Part shown: one piece after another, positions 22,698 to 34,375 of the stretch | Layout: every line of letters begins with the position of its first letter | Position numbering within the stretch: the first letter of the stretch is position 1 | NCBI GenBank assembly: GCA_030789695.1 | Contig: CM061141.1 | Coordinates: 274,381,655-274,445,654 of the forward strand | DNA length: 64,000 nt | DNA from: Scilla litardierei | Lineage: Eukaryota; Streptophyta; Magnoliopsida; Asparagales; Asparagaceae | Direction of reading: 5' to 3' | Program-made: the position numbers and the translations under genes | The notes under the pieces: model-generated | What the model saw: the letters and a program-made list of their open reading frames with translations, nothing else | The model's database searches: none | Told to the model about the DNA's origin: nothing

Positions 22698-23296
22698 TTG
22701 ACCGTTGGGCCAAGGGGGAATAAACTTGGCGGTTGACTCCCTAGCCATAGCTCATGTCCTTAGCGTAGACGTCGAATCCTAGCGCGCGGGAGCGGCAGGA
22801 TGAGATGTTGGGAGTTATCGTTGCGAGCTAAGTGCTCCCGGAGTCGGTCAGTGTTAATGGACATGGGAATGCACACTGACCGAACCCGGGAAGTCCGATG
22901 TATCATCCTGGGCACCGACCGGAATATCGGGCCCATGGGACGCTGGTACCACTCTTAGAGGCAACGTCTCACCATTAGACCCCAATTCCGATCGTTATCC
23001 TTCCCGTAGGCCGTATCGGCGAGAATCGCACGATAGGGTGGAAACCGAAGTCCCGGGTTTTCTCTTTATATTGTTTATCCTTCGCATTCTATTTTCTGTG
23101 ACAACCCATCATCCGATTCGGGCTAGCTCACCCATGGGGTGAATCCGATCCTTCTTGACATAAGCACAACCACGCCTCCCTGAGTTCGACCCCCAAGCCA
23201 TACTACAACACCGTGCGCTTGCAGTTATAAATATTTAAATCTCACGCCCCCAATTATATATTGCACACATCTGACGCGCAAACGCGGGGGACGTCA
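22698..23296 (+). repeat. 3' LTR of the Athila-like element, right part
   Basis: Continues the LTR after the nested element (22693-22697 is the second CGCCT copy) and ends GACGTCA before TCTCT. It aligns with the reverse complement of 29000-29540 in the minus-strand relative (GGGCCAAGG, AATAAACTTGGCGGTTGACT). Confidence 0.85.
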
Positions 23297-23345
23297 TCTC
23301 TCAGCACTGCTCCTTCTCTTTGCACGGTTTTTTCTCGGTTCCTCC

Positions 23346-24323
23346 ATGGCGCTTGAGACTGAAAACAACATGGCAGAAGACCATGGCCTCATGGCTAGAA
23401 TTGCAGAGCTCGAGCATATGCTAGAGGATGAGAAACAGAGTAGTGCTCTGCTCGAGTCGGAGTTCGTGCTGGCGAAGCTCGTCGCAAGCCAAGAAGCCAG
23501 TCGGTACCAAGGAGTCTGTCTAATTCTCAGAAATCAGGTGACAATTTTTGAGCGAGAACGCAACACTTTGAGAGAGGGGGGCTCAAGGACAAAGCTTGGG
23601 CGGAGGAGATGCAGAAAAAGGAGAGGGAGTTCGAGGAGAAGTTGATTGATCTGCAGTGTGAAAAGACACGGGCCCATGACGAAGTTCTTGAATGAAAGCA
23701 GAAGTACGGGCAGGTGGAGGCTCGTGCACTGCAGTTTTTTGATGAAAAGAAGAAGGTCATGGATGAGGTTCGTGGATTAAAGGAGAAGAACGCGGCATTG
23801 GAGGTTAGATAATTGAGACTTGTGGAGGTAATTGAGGACTTTAAAGAAGATTCTGTTGAAATCGAAGAGAATAAACGAGATCTTGGGCATGCTATGACAA
23901 TGATAGAGGGTGTTCGCGAATGGATGAATAAGCATTGGGAGGCAGAGGCTCGAGCGTCGAATATTGCAGGAGACTTTGCAGGTCTCATTGAGAAGGAGAG
24001 GATGGAGAGGGAGTCCAAGGATAAGACGCAAGCTCAGTTTAAGTGCAAGGATCTGGATCCTCCAACATATTGGCTTGTTGAGGAAAATTTTCGTCTGGAA
24101 GGGAAAAAAGAGGCACACGACAATGACTCTGATGATGAAGTTCCGCTTGTTCATAGGCGAAAGAAACTTAAAGAGGCGGTTACTGGAAAAACGAAAGCCT
24201 CTGGTTCTTCATTGAGCCACCCTGCTGGCCTCAAGGCTCCTTCAAGCTCACCGTCTGCTTTTCCTAGAATCCAGCAAGCTTGCACCACCTGCAAACAGCG
24301 CATGCAAGAGATCGGTAAAATAA
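23346..24323 (+). pseudogene. Array unit U4: coiled-coil ORF, broken
   Basis: ATG 23346. A base change in the G run near 23575 shifts the frame. Further defects are TGA at about 23693 (TGG to TGA) and TAA at about 23810 (TTA to TAA). From 23813 the frame is open into a tail altered by a net two-base loss (CCTAGAATCCAGCAAGCTTG), so it reads the alternative TTCKQRMQEIGKI terminus. Bases 23742-24323 are identical by eye to U6 at 26102-26683. Confidence 0.85.
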
Positions 24324-24526
24324 TTGCTGCAAACAGTGCATTCATGCATTGTATAGGACTAACGTAGAGTTTGTCTCTGTTGAATTGTGTACAAAAATTA
24401 ACAAGTTCGAAGAAATCAGCAGTGAAGACTCACAGTTCCCTTTGCACTGCTCTTCCTCAGTTCTCTTTGCCGTGCTCTCTCTCTGCACTGCTCTTTCTCT
24501 TTGCACTGTTTCTTCTCGGTTCCTCC

Positions 24527-25489
24527 ATGGCGCCTGGGACTGAAAACTACAGGGAAGAAAACCATGGCCTCAGGGCCAGAATTACAGAGCTCGAGCACAT
24601 GCTAGAGGAGGAGAAACAGAGCCGTGCTCTGCTCGAGTCGAAGTTCGTGCTGGCGAAGCTCGACGCAAGCCAAGAAGCCAACATGTACCAAGGAGACTGT
24701 CTAATTCTCAGACATCAGGTGAGAATTTTGGAGCGAGAACGCAACACTCTGAGAGAGAGGGGCTCAAAGACCAAGATCGGGCAAAGGAGATGCGGAAAAA
24801 GGAGAGGGAGTTCGAGGAGAAGTTGATTGATCTGCAATGTGCAAAGACACGGGCGCATGACGAAGTTCTTGAATGGAAGCCGAAGAATGGGCAGGTGGAG
24901 GCTCGTGCACTGCAGTTTTTTGATGAAAAGAAGAAGGTCGTGGATGAGGTTCATGGATTAAAGGAGAAGAACGCGGCGTTGGTGGTTAGATTATTGAGGC
25001 TTGCGGTGGTAATTAAGGAATTCAACGAAGATTCTGTTGAAATCGAAGAGAATAAACAAGATCTTGGGCATGCTGTGACAATGATAGAGGATGCTCGCGA
25101 ATGGATGAATAAGCATCGGGAGGCAGAGGCTCGGGCGACGAATATTGCAGGAGACTTTGCAGGTCTCATTGAGGAGGAGAGGATGGAGGGGGAGTCCTAG
25201 GATAATACGCAAGCTAAGGTTAAGTGCGAGGATCTGGAGCCTCTAACATTTAGGATTGTTGTGGAAAATTCTCGTCTGGAAGGGAAAGAATAGACACATG
25301 GCAATGACTCTGATGATGAAGTTCCGCTTGTTCAAAGGCGAAAGAAACTTAAAGAGGCAGCTACTGGCAAAACGAAAGCCTCTGGTTCTTCATTAAGTCA
25401 CCCTGCTGGCCTCAGGGCTCCTTCAAGCTCATCATCCGCAAACTTCGGTACCACCTGCAAACATCGCATGCAAGAGATCGGTAAAATAA
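24527..25489 (+). pseudogene. Array unit U5: coiled-coil ORF, broken
   Basis: ATG 24527, N-terminus MAPGTENY. A frameshift in GAGAGAGGGGCTC (about 24757-24769) and nonsense TAG at 25198-25200 and about 25290. A short deletion removes codons around the Ser/Pro tail (about 25430-25440). Codon 178 reads CAA (25057-25059) where the consensus is CGA and four other units have TGA. Confidence 0.85.
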
Positions 25490-25704
25490 ATGCTGCATAC
25501 AACGCATGTAAGCGTTGTATAGGACCAACGTTGAGTTTGTCTATGTTGAATTGTGCATAAAAATTATCAATTTGGAAGAAATCAGCAGTGAAGACTCACA
25601 GTTCCCTTTGCACTGCTCTTTTTGCACTGCTCTTCCTCAGTTCTCTTTGACGTGCTCTCTCTACACTGTTATTTCTCTCTACACTATTTTTTCTCGGTTC
25701 CTCC

Positions 25705-26683
25705 ATGGCGCTTGAGACTGAAAACAACATGGAAGAAGGCCATGGCCTGAGGGCCAGAATTGCTGCGATCGAGCACATGCTAGAGGAGGAGAAACAGAGC
25801 CGAGCTCTGCTAGAGTCGAAGTTCGTTCTGACGAAGCTCGTCACAAGCCAAGAAGCCAGCAGGTACCAAGGAGAATGTCTAATTCTCAGACATCAGGTGA
25901 TAATTTTGGAATGAGAATGCAACACTCTGAGAGAGAGGTGGCTCAAGGAACAAGCTCGGGCGGAGGAGATGCGAAAAAAGGAGAGGGAGTTCAAGGAGAA
26001 GTTGATTGATCTGTAATCTTGAAAGACACGGGCGCATGACGAAGTTCTTGAATGGAAGCAGAAGTACGGGCAGGTGGAGGCTCGTGCACTGCAGTTTTTT
26101 AATGAAAAGAAGAAGGTCATGGATGAGGTTCGTGGATTAAAGGAGAAGAACGCGGCATTGGAGGTTAGATAATTGAGACTTGTGGAGGTAATTGAGGACT
26201 TTAAAGAAGATTCTGTTGAAATCGAAGAGAATAAACGAGATCTTGGGCATGCTATGACAATGATAGAGGGTGTTCGCGAATGGATGAATAAGCATTGGGA
26301 GGCAGAGGCTCGAGCGTCGAATATTGCAGGAGACTTTGCAGGTCTCATTGAGAAGGAGAGGATGGAGAGGGAGTCCAAGGATAAGACGCAAGCTCAGTTT
26401 AAGTGCAAGGATCTGGATCCTCCAACATATTGGCTTGTTGAGGAAAATTTTCGTCTGGAAGGGAAAAAAGAGGCACACGACAATGACTCTGATGATGAAG
26501 TTCCGCTTGTTCATAGGCGAAAGAAACTTAAAGAGGCGGTTACTGGAAAAACGAAAGCCTCTGGTTCTTCATTGAGCCACCCTGCTGGCCTCAAGGCTCC
26601 TTCAAGCTCACCGTCTGCTTTTCCTAGAATCCAGCAAGCTTGCACCACCTGCAAACAGCGCATGCAAGAGATCGGTAAAATAA
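25705..26683 (+). pseudogene. Array unit U6: coiled-coil ORF, broken
   Basis: ATG 25705. TGA at 25912-25914 (GAGCGA to GAATGA region) ends the first segment after 69 codons. TAA follows at about 26014 and TAA at about 26170. The 3' 582 bp match U4 exactly by eye, including the shared TAA and the altered tail. Confidence 0.85.
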
Positions 26684-26898
26684 ATACTGCAAACAGCGCA
26701 CGCAAGCGTTATGTAAGACTAACGTAGAGTTTGTCTCTGTTGAATTGTGTACTAAAATTAACAAGTTGGAAGAAATCAGCAGTGAAGACTCATAGTACCC
26801 TTTGCACTGCTCTTTTTACACTGCTCTTCCTCAGTTCTCTTTGCCGTGCTCTCTCTGCACTGCTCTTTCTCTTTGCACTGTTTTGTCACGGTTCCTCC

Positions 26899-27877
26899 AT
26901 GGAGCTTGAGACTGAAAATATGGAAGAAGACCATGGCCTCAGGGCCAGAATTACAAAGTTCGAGCACATGCTAGAGCAGGAGAAACAGAGTCCTGCTCTG
27001 CTCGAGCCGGAGTTCGAGCTGGCGAAGCTAGTCGCAGGCCAAGAAGCTAGCAGGTTCCAAGGAGACTGTCTAATTCTCAGACATGAGGTGACAATTTTGG
27101 AGCTAGAATGCAACACTCTGAGAGAGAGGGGGCTCAAGGACCAAGCTCGGGCGGAGGAGATGCGGAAAAAGGAGAGGGAGTTCGAGGAGAAGTTTATTGA
27201 TCTGCAATGTGCAAAGACACGGGCGCAGGACGAAGTTCTTGAATGGAAGCAGAAGTACAGGCAGGTGGAGGCTCGTGTGCTTCAAATTTTTTGATGAAAA
27301 GAAGAAGGTCATGGATGAGGTTCGTGGATTAAAGGAGAAGAACGCGGCATTGGAGGTTAGATTATTGAGGCTTGTGGAGGTAATTGAGGACTTTAAAGAA
27401 GATTCTGTTGAAATCGAAGAGAATAAACGAGGTCTTGGGCATGCTGTGACAATGATAGAGGGTGTTCGCGAATGGATGAATAAGCATGGGGAGGCAGAGG
27501 CTCGAGCGTCGAATATTGCAAGAGACTTAGCAGGTCTCATTGAGAAGGAAAGGATGGAGAGGGAGTCTAAGGATAAGACACAAGCTCAGGTTAAGTGCGA
27601 GGATCTGGAGCCTCCAAAATCAAGGCTTGTTGAGGAAAATTCTCGTCTGGAAGGGAAAGAACAGGCATATGACAATGACTCTGATGATGAAGTTCCGCTT
27701 GTTAAAAGGCGAAAGAAAATTTAATAGGCAGCTACTGGCAAAGCGAAAGCCTCTGGTTCTTCATGGAGTCACCCTGCTGGCCTCAAGGCTCCATCAAGCT
27801 CACCGTCTGCTTTTCCTGTAACGCTGCAAATTCTGACACCACCTGCAAAAAGGGCATGCAAGAGATCGGTAAAATAA
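26899..27877 (+). pseudogene. Array unit U7: one of the least damaged copies
   Basis: ATG 26899. The first 132 codons are open to a frame shift in GCTTCAAATTTTTTGATG (about 27280-27293). The next segment stays open to KRRKKI, where TTTAATAG (about 27721) stops it. Heptad-rich helices, the EWMNKHGEAEARAS motif and the acidic DNDSDDE patch are all readable. Expected terminal TAA at 27875-27877. Confidence 0.85.
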
Positions 27878-28407
27878 ATCCTGCAAACAGCGCACGCAAG
27901 CGTTGTATAGGACTAACGAAGAGTTTGTCTCTGTTGAATTGTGTACAAAAATTAACAAGTTGGAAGAAATCAGCTGTGAAGACTCACTGTTCCCTTTGCA
28001 CTGCTCTTTTTGCACTGCTCTTCCTCAGTTCTCTTGCCGTGCTCTCTCTGCACTGCTCTTTCTGTTTGCACTGTTTTTTCATGGTTCCTCCATGTCACTT
28101 GAGACTGAAAACAACATGGAAGAAGACCATGGCCTCAGGGCCAGAATTGCAGCTCGAGCACATGCTAGAGGAGGGGAAACAGATCCGTGCTCTGCTTGAG
28201 TCGGAGTTCGTGCTGGCGAAGCTCGTCACAAGCCAAGAAGCCAGCAGGTACCAAGGGGATTGTCTAATTCTCAGACATCAGGTGATAATTTTGTAGTGAG
28301 ACGCAACACTCTGAGAGAGAGGGGGCTCAAGGACCAAGCTTGTGCGAGATGCGAAAAAAGGAGAGGGAGTTCGAGGAGAAGTTGATTGATCTGCAATGGG
28401 TAAAGAC

Positions 28408-28917
28408 CAATGTTGTAAAAAACGCTAGGCGCTAGGCGTTCGGATTGCTAGCGCCTAGCGTCCAGAGCATTAATCAGGGATTAATCGGGGATTAATCGGC
28501 CTAGGCGGATTTGCATGTTTAATTTTTTTTAATTTTTTTATATAATATATTTATGTTTATATATAAATATATATATATTATTTAAAATATATCAAATATT
28601 TAATACATACTAAATCAAATCCAGTTTACCTACTTTAGAGTATTTGTGTGCAACAAACTAAAATTTAAAAGATACTTTTGTGCAATTAAGCCATTTATCA
28701 AAAAACGCCCAGACACCGCCCAGGAACCGCCTAGGAACTGCCCAGGAACCGCCTAGGAACCGCCCAGAGCGCCCAGACACCGCCCAGAACGCTTAGGCGG
28801 CCGATTAATCCCAAAAACACCCAGATTGACCGCCCAGGCCATACTCGGGGCGTTTACTGGCCTCCTAGCGCCTAGGCGCCGCCCAGGCGGCCGCCCAGGC
28901 CGATTTTTAGAACACTG
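28408..28917 (-). mobile_element. hAT-type MITE, copy B
   Basis: 510 bp, opposite orientation to copy A, flanked by GTAAAGAC at 28400-28407 and 28918-28925. The ends CAATGTTGTAAAAAACG and CGATTTTTAGAACACTG mirror copy A. GC-rich subterminal repeats and an AT-rich core; no ORF. Confidence 0.88.
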
Positions 28918-28988
28918 GTAAAGACACAGGGCGCATGACGAAGTTCTTGAATGGAAGCAGAAGTATGGGCTGGTGGAGGCTCGTGCGA

Positions 28989-30998
28989 TGACCGGTGCCC
29001 CATTTACGGTTTGGGCGCGGTGTCGTTTTACCGCAAGTACACGGTTAGTGTAGGGTGCGGGTTTATCGAACTCATGGAGGTGGATGGCTTGAATGGCTAC
29101 TAGCCTCGCCTAGGTTGTGTGCTAGCTACACAGATGATATGGGTGGAAGTGTAGAAATAAAGGGAAGAAATGAAAAGACACGAAATGAATCCCCGCTAAC
29201 ACGGGCTAGAGCACTCATGACACTTGGCATTCGACTTGACCCAGGGTGAGACATTGCCCCTAAAGGTGGTACCTAGCGTCCCATGGGCCCGATATTCTGA
29301 TCGATGCCCAGTACAGTAGGTCTATCCGGTTTCAGACGGTGGGTATTCCTATGTCCATTAACACCTTCCGCAACTGGGAGTAGTAAGGCCACAATGATAA
29401 CTTCCAACATTTCATCCAAGCCGTTCCCACGTGCGAGGACTCGATGTCAACGCTAGGAGTGTGAGCTGTGGCTAGGGAGTCAACCGCCAAGTTTATTCCC
29501 CTTGGCCCGACGGTCAGAGGCGGTCTTTCTCCCGCCAATGACAATGAAACACCCCCGCGTAACCCTAATGGCCAAATAGGTCGAATGTGATTTCTAGCAA
29601 TACTTCAAAGCGGATCTTGACTGGATAAGACACCGGGCCCCAATCCCCAACACATCTAGTGTGTTGCCGTACAAATTGGACTCAGATTGCTAGAAATCCC
29701 CATTGACACATTCCATCAAACACATACTATACAATCAAGTCAAATGTAAATTTCCAAACATCAATCCTACCCTAACCCGTATTAGGGTTCATCAAACACT
29801 ACTCAATGATGAAGAACATGATAGCAATCAATAAATCCAAACAAACTTTCATCATCGAGCAAAATGAAAATAACACAAAACAGTGGAAATTGGAAAAGAA
29901 ATACTTATCTTGCCATTGAATCTTCAATCCTTTACAAGATTTATTGAAGTAGAAAACCTAATCTAACCTAAACTAAAGCTCCCAAGAAATGGGGAGAAAA
30001 CTGCTGAAAAAATGGGAGAAGATCTCCTCCAAGTCGTGCCCTTACTTGTATTTATAGGCCCCCCAAAAACCCAATGGTTCGGGTCCAGAAAACCCATCAA
30101 AACTGCCAAAACAGGCCCACCAGATCGGTTGAAGTGTCAACCGATCGGGTGGGTAAAAACAGAAACTCAAAATTTCTGAAAATGACTCCAACCAATCAGT
30201 TGGACTCCCAACCGATCGGTTGAAGTGAAATTTCAGAAAGCAGCCAATTTCGGCACCCCGCTGCTCTCAGAAAATTCCAGGAAAATGTAGAAAAATCGGA
30301 TTTAGGCATGCGACCTATCATTGGAAAGCTAACGACGATGCCGATGCTAGAAAAATAAGAGATCACCCAAAATCCCTCTGAAATGATATCAGATCTTCAA
30401 TGAATTAGCAGTGGTGTACGAAAGGTGAAGAAAAGGCCACCGATCGGTTGAAGCATCAACCGATCGGGTGAGCTGCTTGTCACTTTGGCCATCGGATTCA
30501 GAAGCTTCAACCGAGCGCTGAGGTGAGCGGGTGGCGTGAACGGGTCGTGAATTGTTGATCTTCAGCTTCAGATGAACCGATCGGGTGAGATATCATCCGA
30601 TCGGTTGGAATTAAGCTCAAAAAGGCAGAGAGCTCTGTCGATCTCACCCGATCACTGAACCGATCGGGTGAGCTGCTCTTCTCTTCAGCTCCTATCTGGG
30701 TCGGATACGCGTGTATCAACCGATCGGGTGGCTGTGTCCACCCGATCGGTTGAGGGTTAAAATATAGTAATCTTCGACGTTTGGTCCTCTGGATCGCGCG
30801 TAACTCCTCCCGTTGCTCTGGGGACTCATGATATCTTCTTTATACATCCCCAATGCTGGCAATCTCTTGCATTTATACAAAAACACAAAGAAGTGAAAGA
30901 AAACTAAAAATCACAAGAGAAAGGGTACGGAACGACGGAAAACAATGGAAAATCACAAAGAAGATGTGCGTGAATATATAAAATATAAACGCACTTCA
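28989..30998 (-). repeat. 3' LTR (left side) of the minus-strand Athila-like element
   Basis: Reads TGACCGG to CACTTCA on the plus strand. The palindrome array at 30120-30760 includes a perfect inverted repeat with 16-bp arms at 30716-30753. TATA box CCTATAAATAC at 30048-30058 on the minus strand, just past the array. Confidence 0.85.
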
Positions 30999-33900
30999 AA
31001 ATCCCCCAAGCTGAACCCTTCCTCGTCCTCGAGGAAGAAGAGTGAGAGTAGGGGCTCGGAGGGAAAAAATAGAGAGAGAGAGAAAGAGAAAACAAAATCC
31101 TAAATCGCCCGTCAGAGCCAACAAAATCAAACACGCCACACTAAACAAGCATACGACAAAACACACCACTAAACCAAGGAATATGTGTCCAAACAAGTGT
31201 CGTGGGCCCACGTGGTGAAGCGCGAGTGAGTGTGGTTGTGAGCTAGCAGACGGTGTCACTATCTACATTGTGCAATAAAGCTCCATATACAAAAATCCAG
31301 GAAAAGACCCAAATATCGATTCGATTTGAAATAAGCGGTGAATAAATAGCTCAAGCATGCATGAGAAGAATATAAGAATAGAAGCGTATCATGTGTCGGG
31401 GACTCCACAGCTAGGGGCTAGGAAATCACCACACTATCGCCTAGGTAACCGCTAGAAAGATCCTATTCCAAGTGTTTTCGAAAACAATGGAGGTTGAGAA
31501 GGTGTGGTGTAGAACACTCGGTGCAAATTCTCACCTTCCCTTTATTCTCGGCAGGTAGGAAAATATTCACACTGGAATTTTTTTGGGTTTTGGGTATTTG
31601 TATTTTTTTGGATTTTTGGCTATACATATTTTTTATTTTCTCTTTTCTTTTCTTTTTTTTTTGGGTTTTTCTTTTCTCTCTTTTTTTTGGATTTTTGGAT
31701 TTTGGGATATATACATGTGTACTCTCCCAAGTGGGAGAACGGTACACGACGAGGGGATTTGCACCAAGTAAAATAAAAAAAAGAAATCGGATTCTAAACA
31801 CTTGGGCAAAGGAGATTTTTCTTGCTAATCAGAGCATAGGCTAAATGGGTTATCCTAGTCCTATTTGTGGAATCCCGACACATGCGAATTGAAGTATACG
31901 ATATAAATATATTCCATGCATATAGAAGCAGATAGTAGAAGCAAATACCACATATTCAAATCGAAGCATGATAATCTAGGGGTCATCCCAGGACATGTAT
32001 ATAAATCAAAATCACAAAGTAGAAGCACACTATAAGCTAGTCACGACACACGACTCACACAAAAACAAAGTGAACCCACGATGCATGAAATGCAAGAGGA
32101 CTCGGCTTCCTAGAGTTAGTGAATGTGATAATCGTGGATATGCTAGGCGCGTGTGTGTGTGATTCTGTGGCAATTCATCATATGGGGTCATCTCTAGGAG
32201 AAGGAGATAAAAAGAAGAGAAGAAAAAGAAAAACACGAAGAAAAACGACTCAAAAACGAAGAAAAAGACACAACTGACGCACGAAGTGCGACTCCCCCAA
32301 GCTGAAACTTGCATTGTCCTCAATGCAATAGTAGTAAATACGTGAGGGCAATGAAAATGGGGGGGGGGGGGGGGGTACGCACAGACACAAGAAAATGGAA
32401 AACATGAAAAGAACACGAAAGAAACTGAAAAATAAAAAGGAGGAAAAAGAAACAAAGAAAATAAAAGATAGAAAAAGCACATCTGCACGACACATATAGA
32501 CATGCACACAACAACGAAAGCACACGACAGCACACATGAAAATCGATTTCCCCCAAGCTGTTCATGACAATGATAGCAATATGATATGATCATGGTGATG
32601 CAGAAATATGCTAGGGGGAAGTTCGAAAAAGAAAAAGAAATCAAAATGCAGGAGAGGAACTGTCCTCGTCCACCTCGGTAGAGGATGCGGGTGAAATGAT
32701 AGAAGGGCACGACATGATGGGTTATTATGATGCAAAAGCAACCCCTAGATAGGCTCCCCTCGCTAATGAGAGGAGACGAGATTATTCTAATCTAAACTAG
32801 AAAGCGGTAAATTTCTACACTACTGGATTAGGATACACCTGAGCATATGCGGATCCAGAATCTGAAGTGGGGTAGGTAGCTGCTCTAACTGCTCCTTCTG
32901 TGGCTCTGCCAGAAGCGCTGTGCCACGTGTGCCAATGGACCCCAGCAATGCACCTCCAAGCATCCCTCGTAGATGTCAACCTGTGACCTGCAACGGACGA
33001 GGTGCATTAGTCCATGGCTAGAAATTGTTTCCCAAAATATATGTATCCCAGAGATAATCGTCAACATAAGATGGAAAAATAATAAAAGGGTGACGAATAA
33101 TCCCTGAGAATGGGTCGCTATCCTCTGTACTAGCGACGACCAAATTCTCGCTCTCCATTAGAAGTGGCTCTCCAGGTAGTGACGCACCATAACATACCTC
33201 GAGGGAAATAGATCATGTGTCTCGCGAGAGATATGGTGTGTCAAAAACATATAAGTCTAAATAAATAGGACGTGAAAAGCGAGACTCAAAAGTAGGCGAG
33301 AGTGAGTATGAAAATCTCCCTGAATAGGGGCAATATGCTCAAGTAGATGCTCAGCCGTAGAAGAAGTGGAGAGTGACGGTAGAGGTAGATGTGACTCGGG
33401 CTCCATGAAGTGGACCATCGTATCCAAGCCCTCATGCACATTCTCCTTGATGATATGCTCATACTCCACCATCTGCTCGATGTCCTGAATGACATCCTCG
33501 TGGTTGACCACACACCATGGAAGAAGCTGCGACAGAGATGGCTGCGGAGGTGGATGTGGAGCGGACCCCTCGTATGTGGTCGTGGTGTTCTCGTCCTCAC
33601 GCACATCCTCCTCGGCGGTATGCATAAGCTCTGTGGTCCCCTCGGTGCTCTCGTAAGACTCATGTGGGGTATCCAAATCAAAATGAGAAGTATCTCCCTC
33701 AGATCCTAGAGAAATCTCCCCATCCTCACTATCATCATCAAAAAATGCTTCGTCATCCAAGTGGTAGTGTTGGAAAAATGGGGTATCGGCATGATATGTG
33801 TCTATGTTGGCCGATGAGATGGTGGTCTCAACCATGAAAGTGGGTATATCCTCTCCTTCATCCCCTCTCCTCGGTGTAGGCTCTGTGATTGGTACCATCA

Positions 33901-34051
33901 AGTTTTGTAATATTTGGCCTAGGTTAAACATGACACTTTCAAGGAGAGACACGAGGATTGATTCTTCTTGTGTTGGTGGAGGGATATAAGGTTGAGGAAA
34001 TGGATGGGAGGTGTTTGGGCTAAGGTTGTGGGAAAATGTTTGGCCTTAGTG
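30999..34051 (-). other. Internal region with repeated purine tracts and pyrimidine-rich runs
   Basis: Minus-strand AGCTTGGGGGA tracts lie at 30999-31013 (abutting the LTR, the expected primer), 32293-32304 and 32549-32560. T-rich runs produce hydrophobic minus-strand ORFs (such as 32030-32710) that I do not accept. The Gag-like remnant overlaps the right end. Confidence 0.65.
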
Positions 34052-34180
34052 TGGGGGGAGGCTCTCAAGCGTTAATGGGCAATCATAATACACGTGCCCT
34101 GCCATCCCACAAATCTCACAAACCACAACTGAATATGAATCATAGCCTCCCATCTGAGCATCGAACTTTGATCTCCACAT
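33257..34180 (-). pseudogene. Athila-like Gag C-terminal remnant with zinc knuckle
   Basis: One minus-strand frame from ATG 34180-34178 to the stop at 33257, interrupted by TAA at 34046-34048. The first part contains CX2CX4HX4C (CEIC, GH, DC) at 34079-34120. After the stop come a Pro/Asn-rich stretch, the helix ESILVSLLESVMFNLGQI and a long acidic region rich in Asp, Glu and Thr. A knuckle followed by a Pro/Gln/Asn-rich linker and a LESxM helix fits the C-terminal half of Athila-type Gag. The N-terminal capsid part is missing. Family assignment is moderate. Confidence 0.6.
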
Positions 34181-34351
34181 GGTTATACCAAAGATACCTG
34201 GACAACAAAAATAAGAAAACTAGAGAGGAGCGTCAATAGTACAAGAGAATAACAAAAAGATAAAATAATGGTGGGGGAAAAATTTCTTGGTTATTGTATT
34301 TTTTTGCGTAGTCTAACGAACCCAAGCTAAGCTAATAGCAAACCGAATGCA

Positions 34352-34369
34352 TCCACGACAACGGAGCCA
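34352..34369 (-). other. Primer binding site, tRNA-Asp-like
   Basis: TGGCTCCGTTGTCGTGGA on the minus strand, inside AGTTTTTGGCTCC next to the LTR. It differs at a few bases from the Athila-type site TGGCGCCGTTGCCGGGGA. Confidence 0.7.
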
Positions 34370-34375
34370 AAAACT

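Larger units (their letters stand above)
11921..23296 (+). mobile_element. Athila-like non-autonomous Gypsy element, TSD TCTCT, carries a nested Sirevirus
   Basis: Boundaries TGACGTGCG and GACGTCA, with TCTCT at 11916-11920 and 23297-23301; the flanks rebuild the unit spacer. The partial 5' LTR matches the start of the 3' LTR. The 3' LTR is split by the element at 15241-22692. A large deletion removes the rest of the 5' LTR, the primer site and the gag region. Family identity comes from the minus-strand relative at 28989-36329, which keeps a tRNA-Asp-like primer site and a Gag knuckle. Confidence 0.85.

Noticed and set aside
11921..23296. Single large element with three LTR-like repeats
   Set aside because: Separate 5-bp duplications at 15236/22693 and 11916/23297 show two nested elements.
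32030..32710. 226-codon minus-strand hydrophobic ORF
   Set aside because: Produced by T-rich runs in the interior of an Athila-like element; Phe/Ser/Cys-rich low complexity; the parallel region of the relative element is not open.
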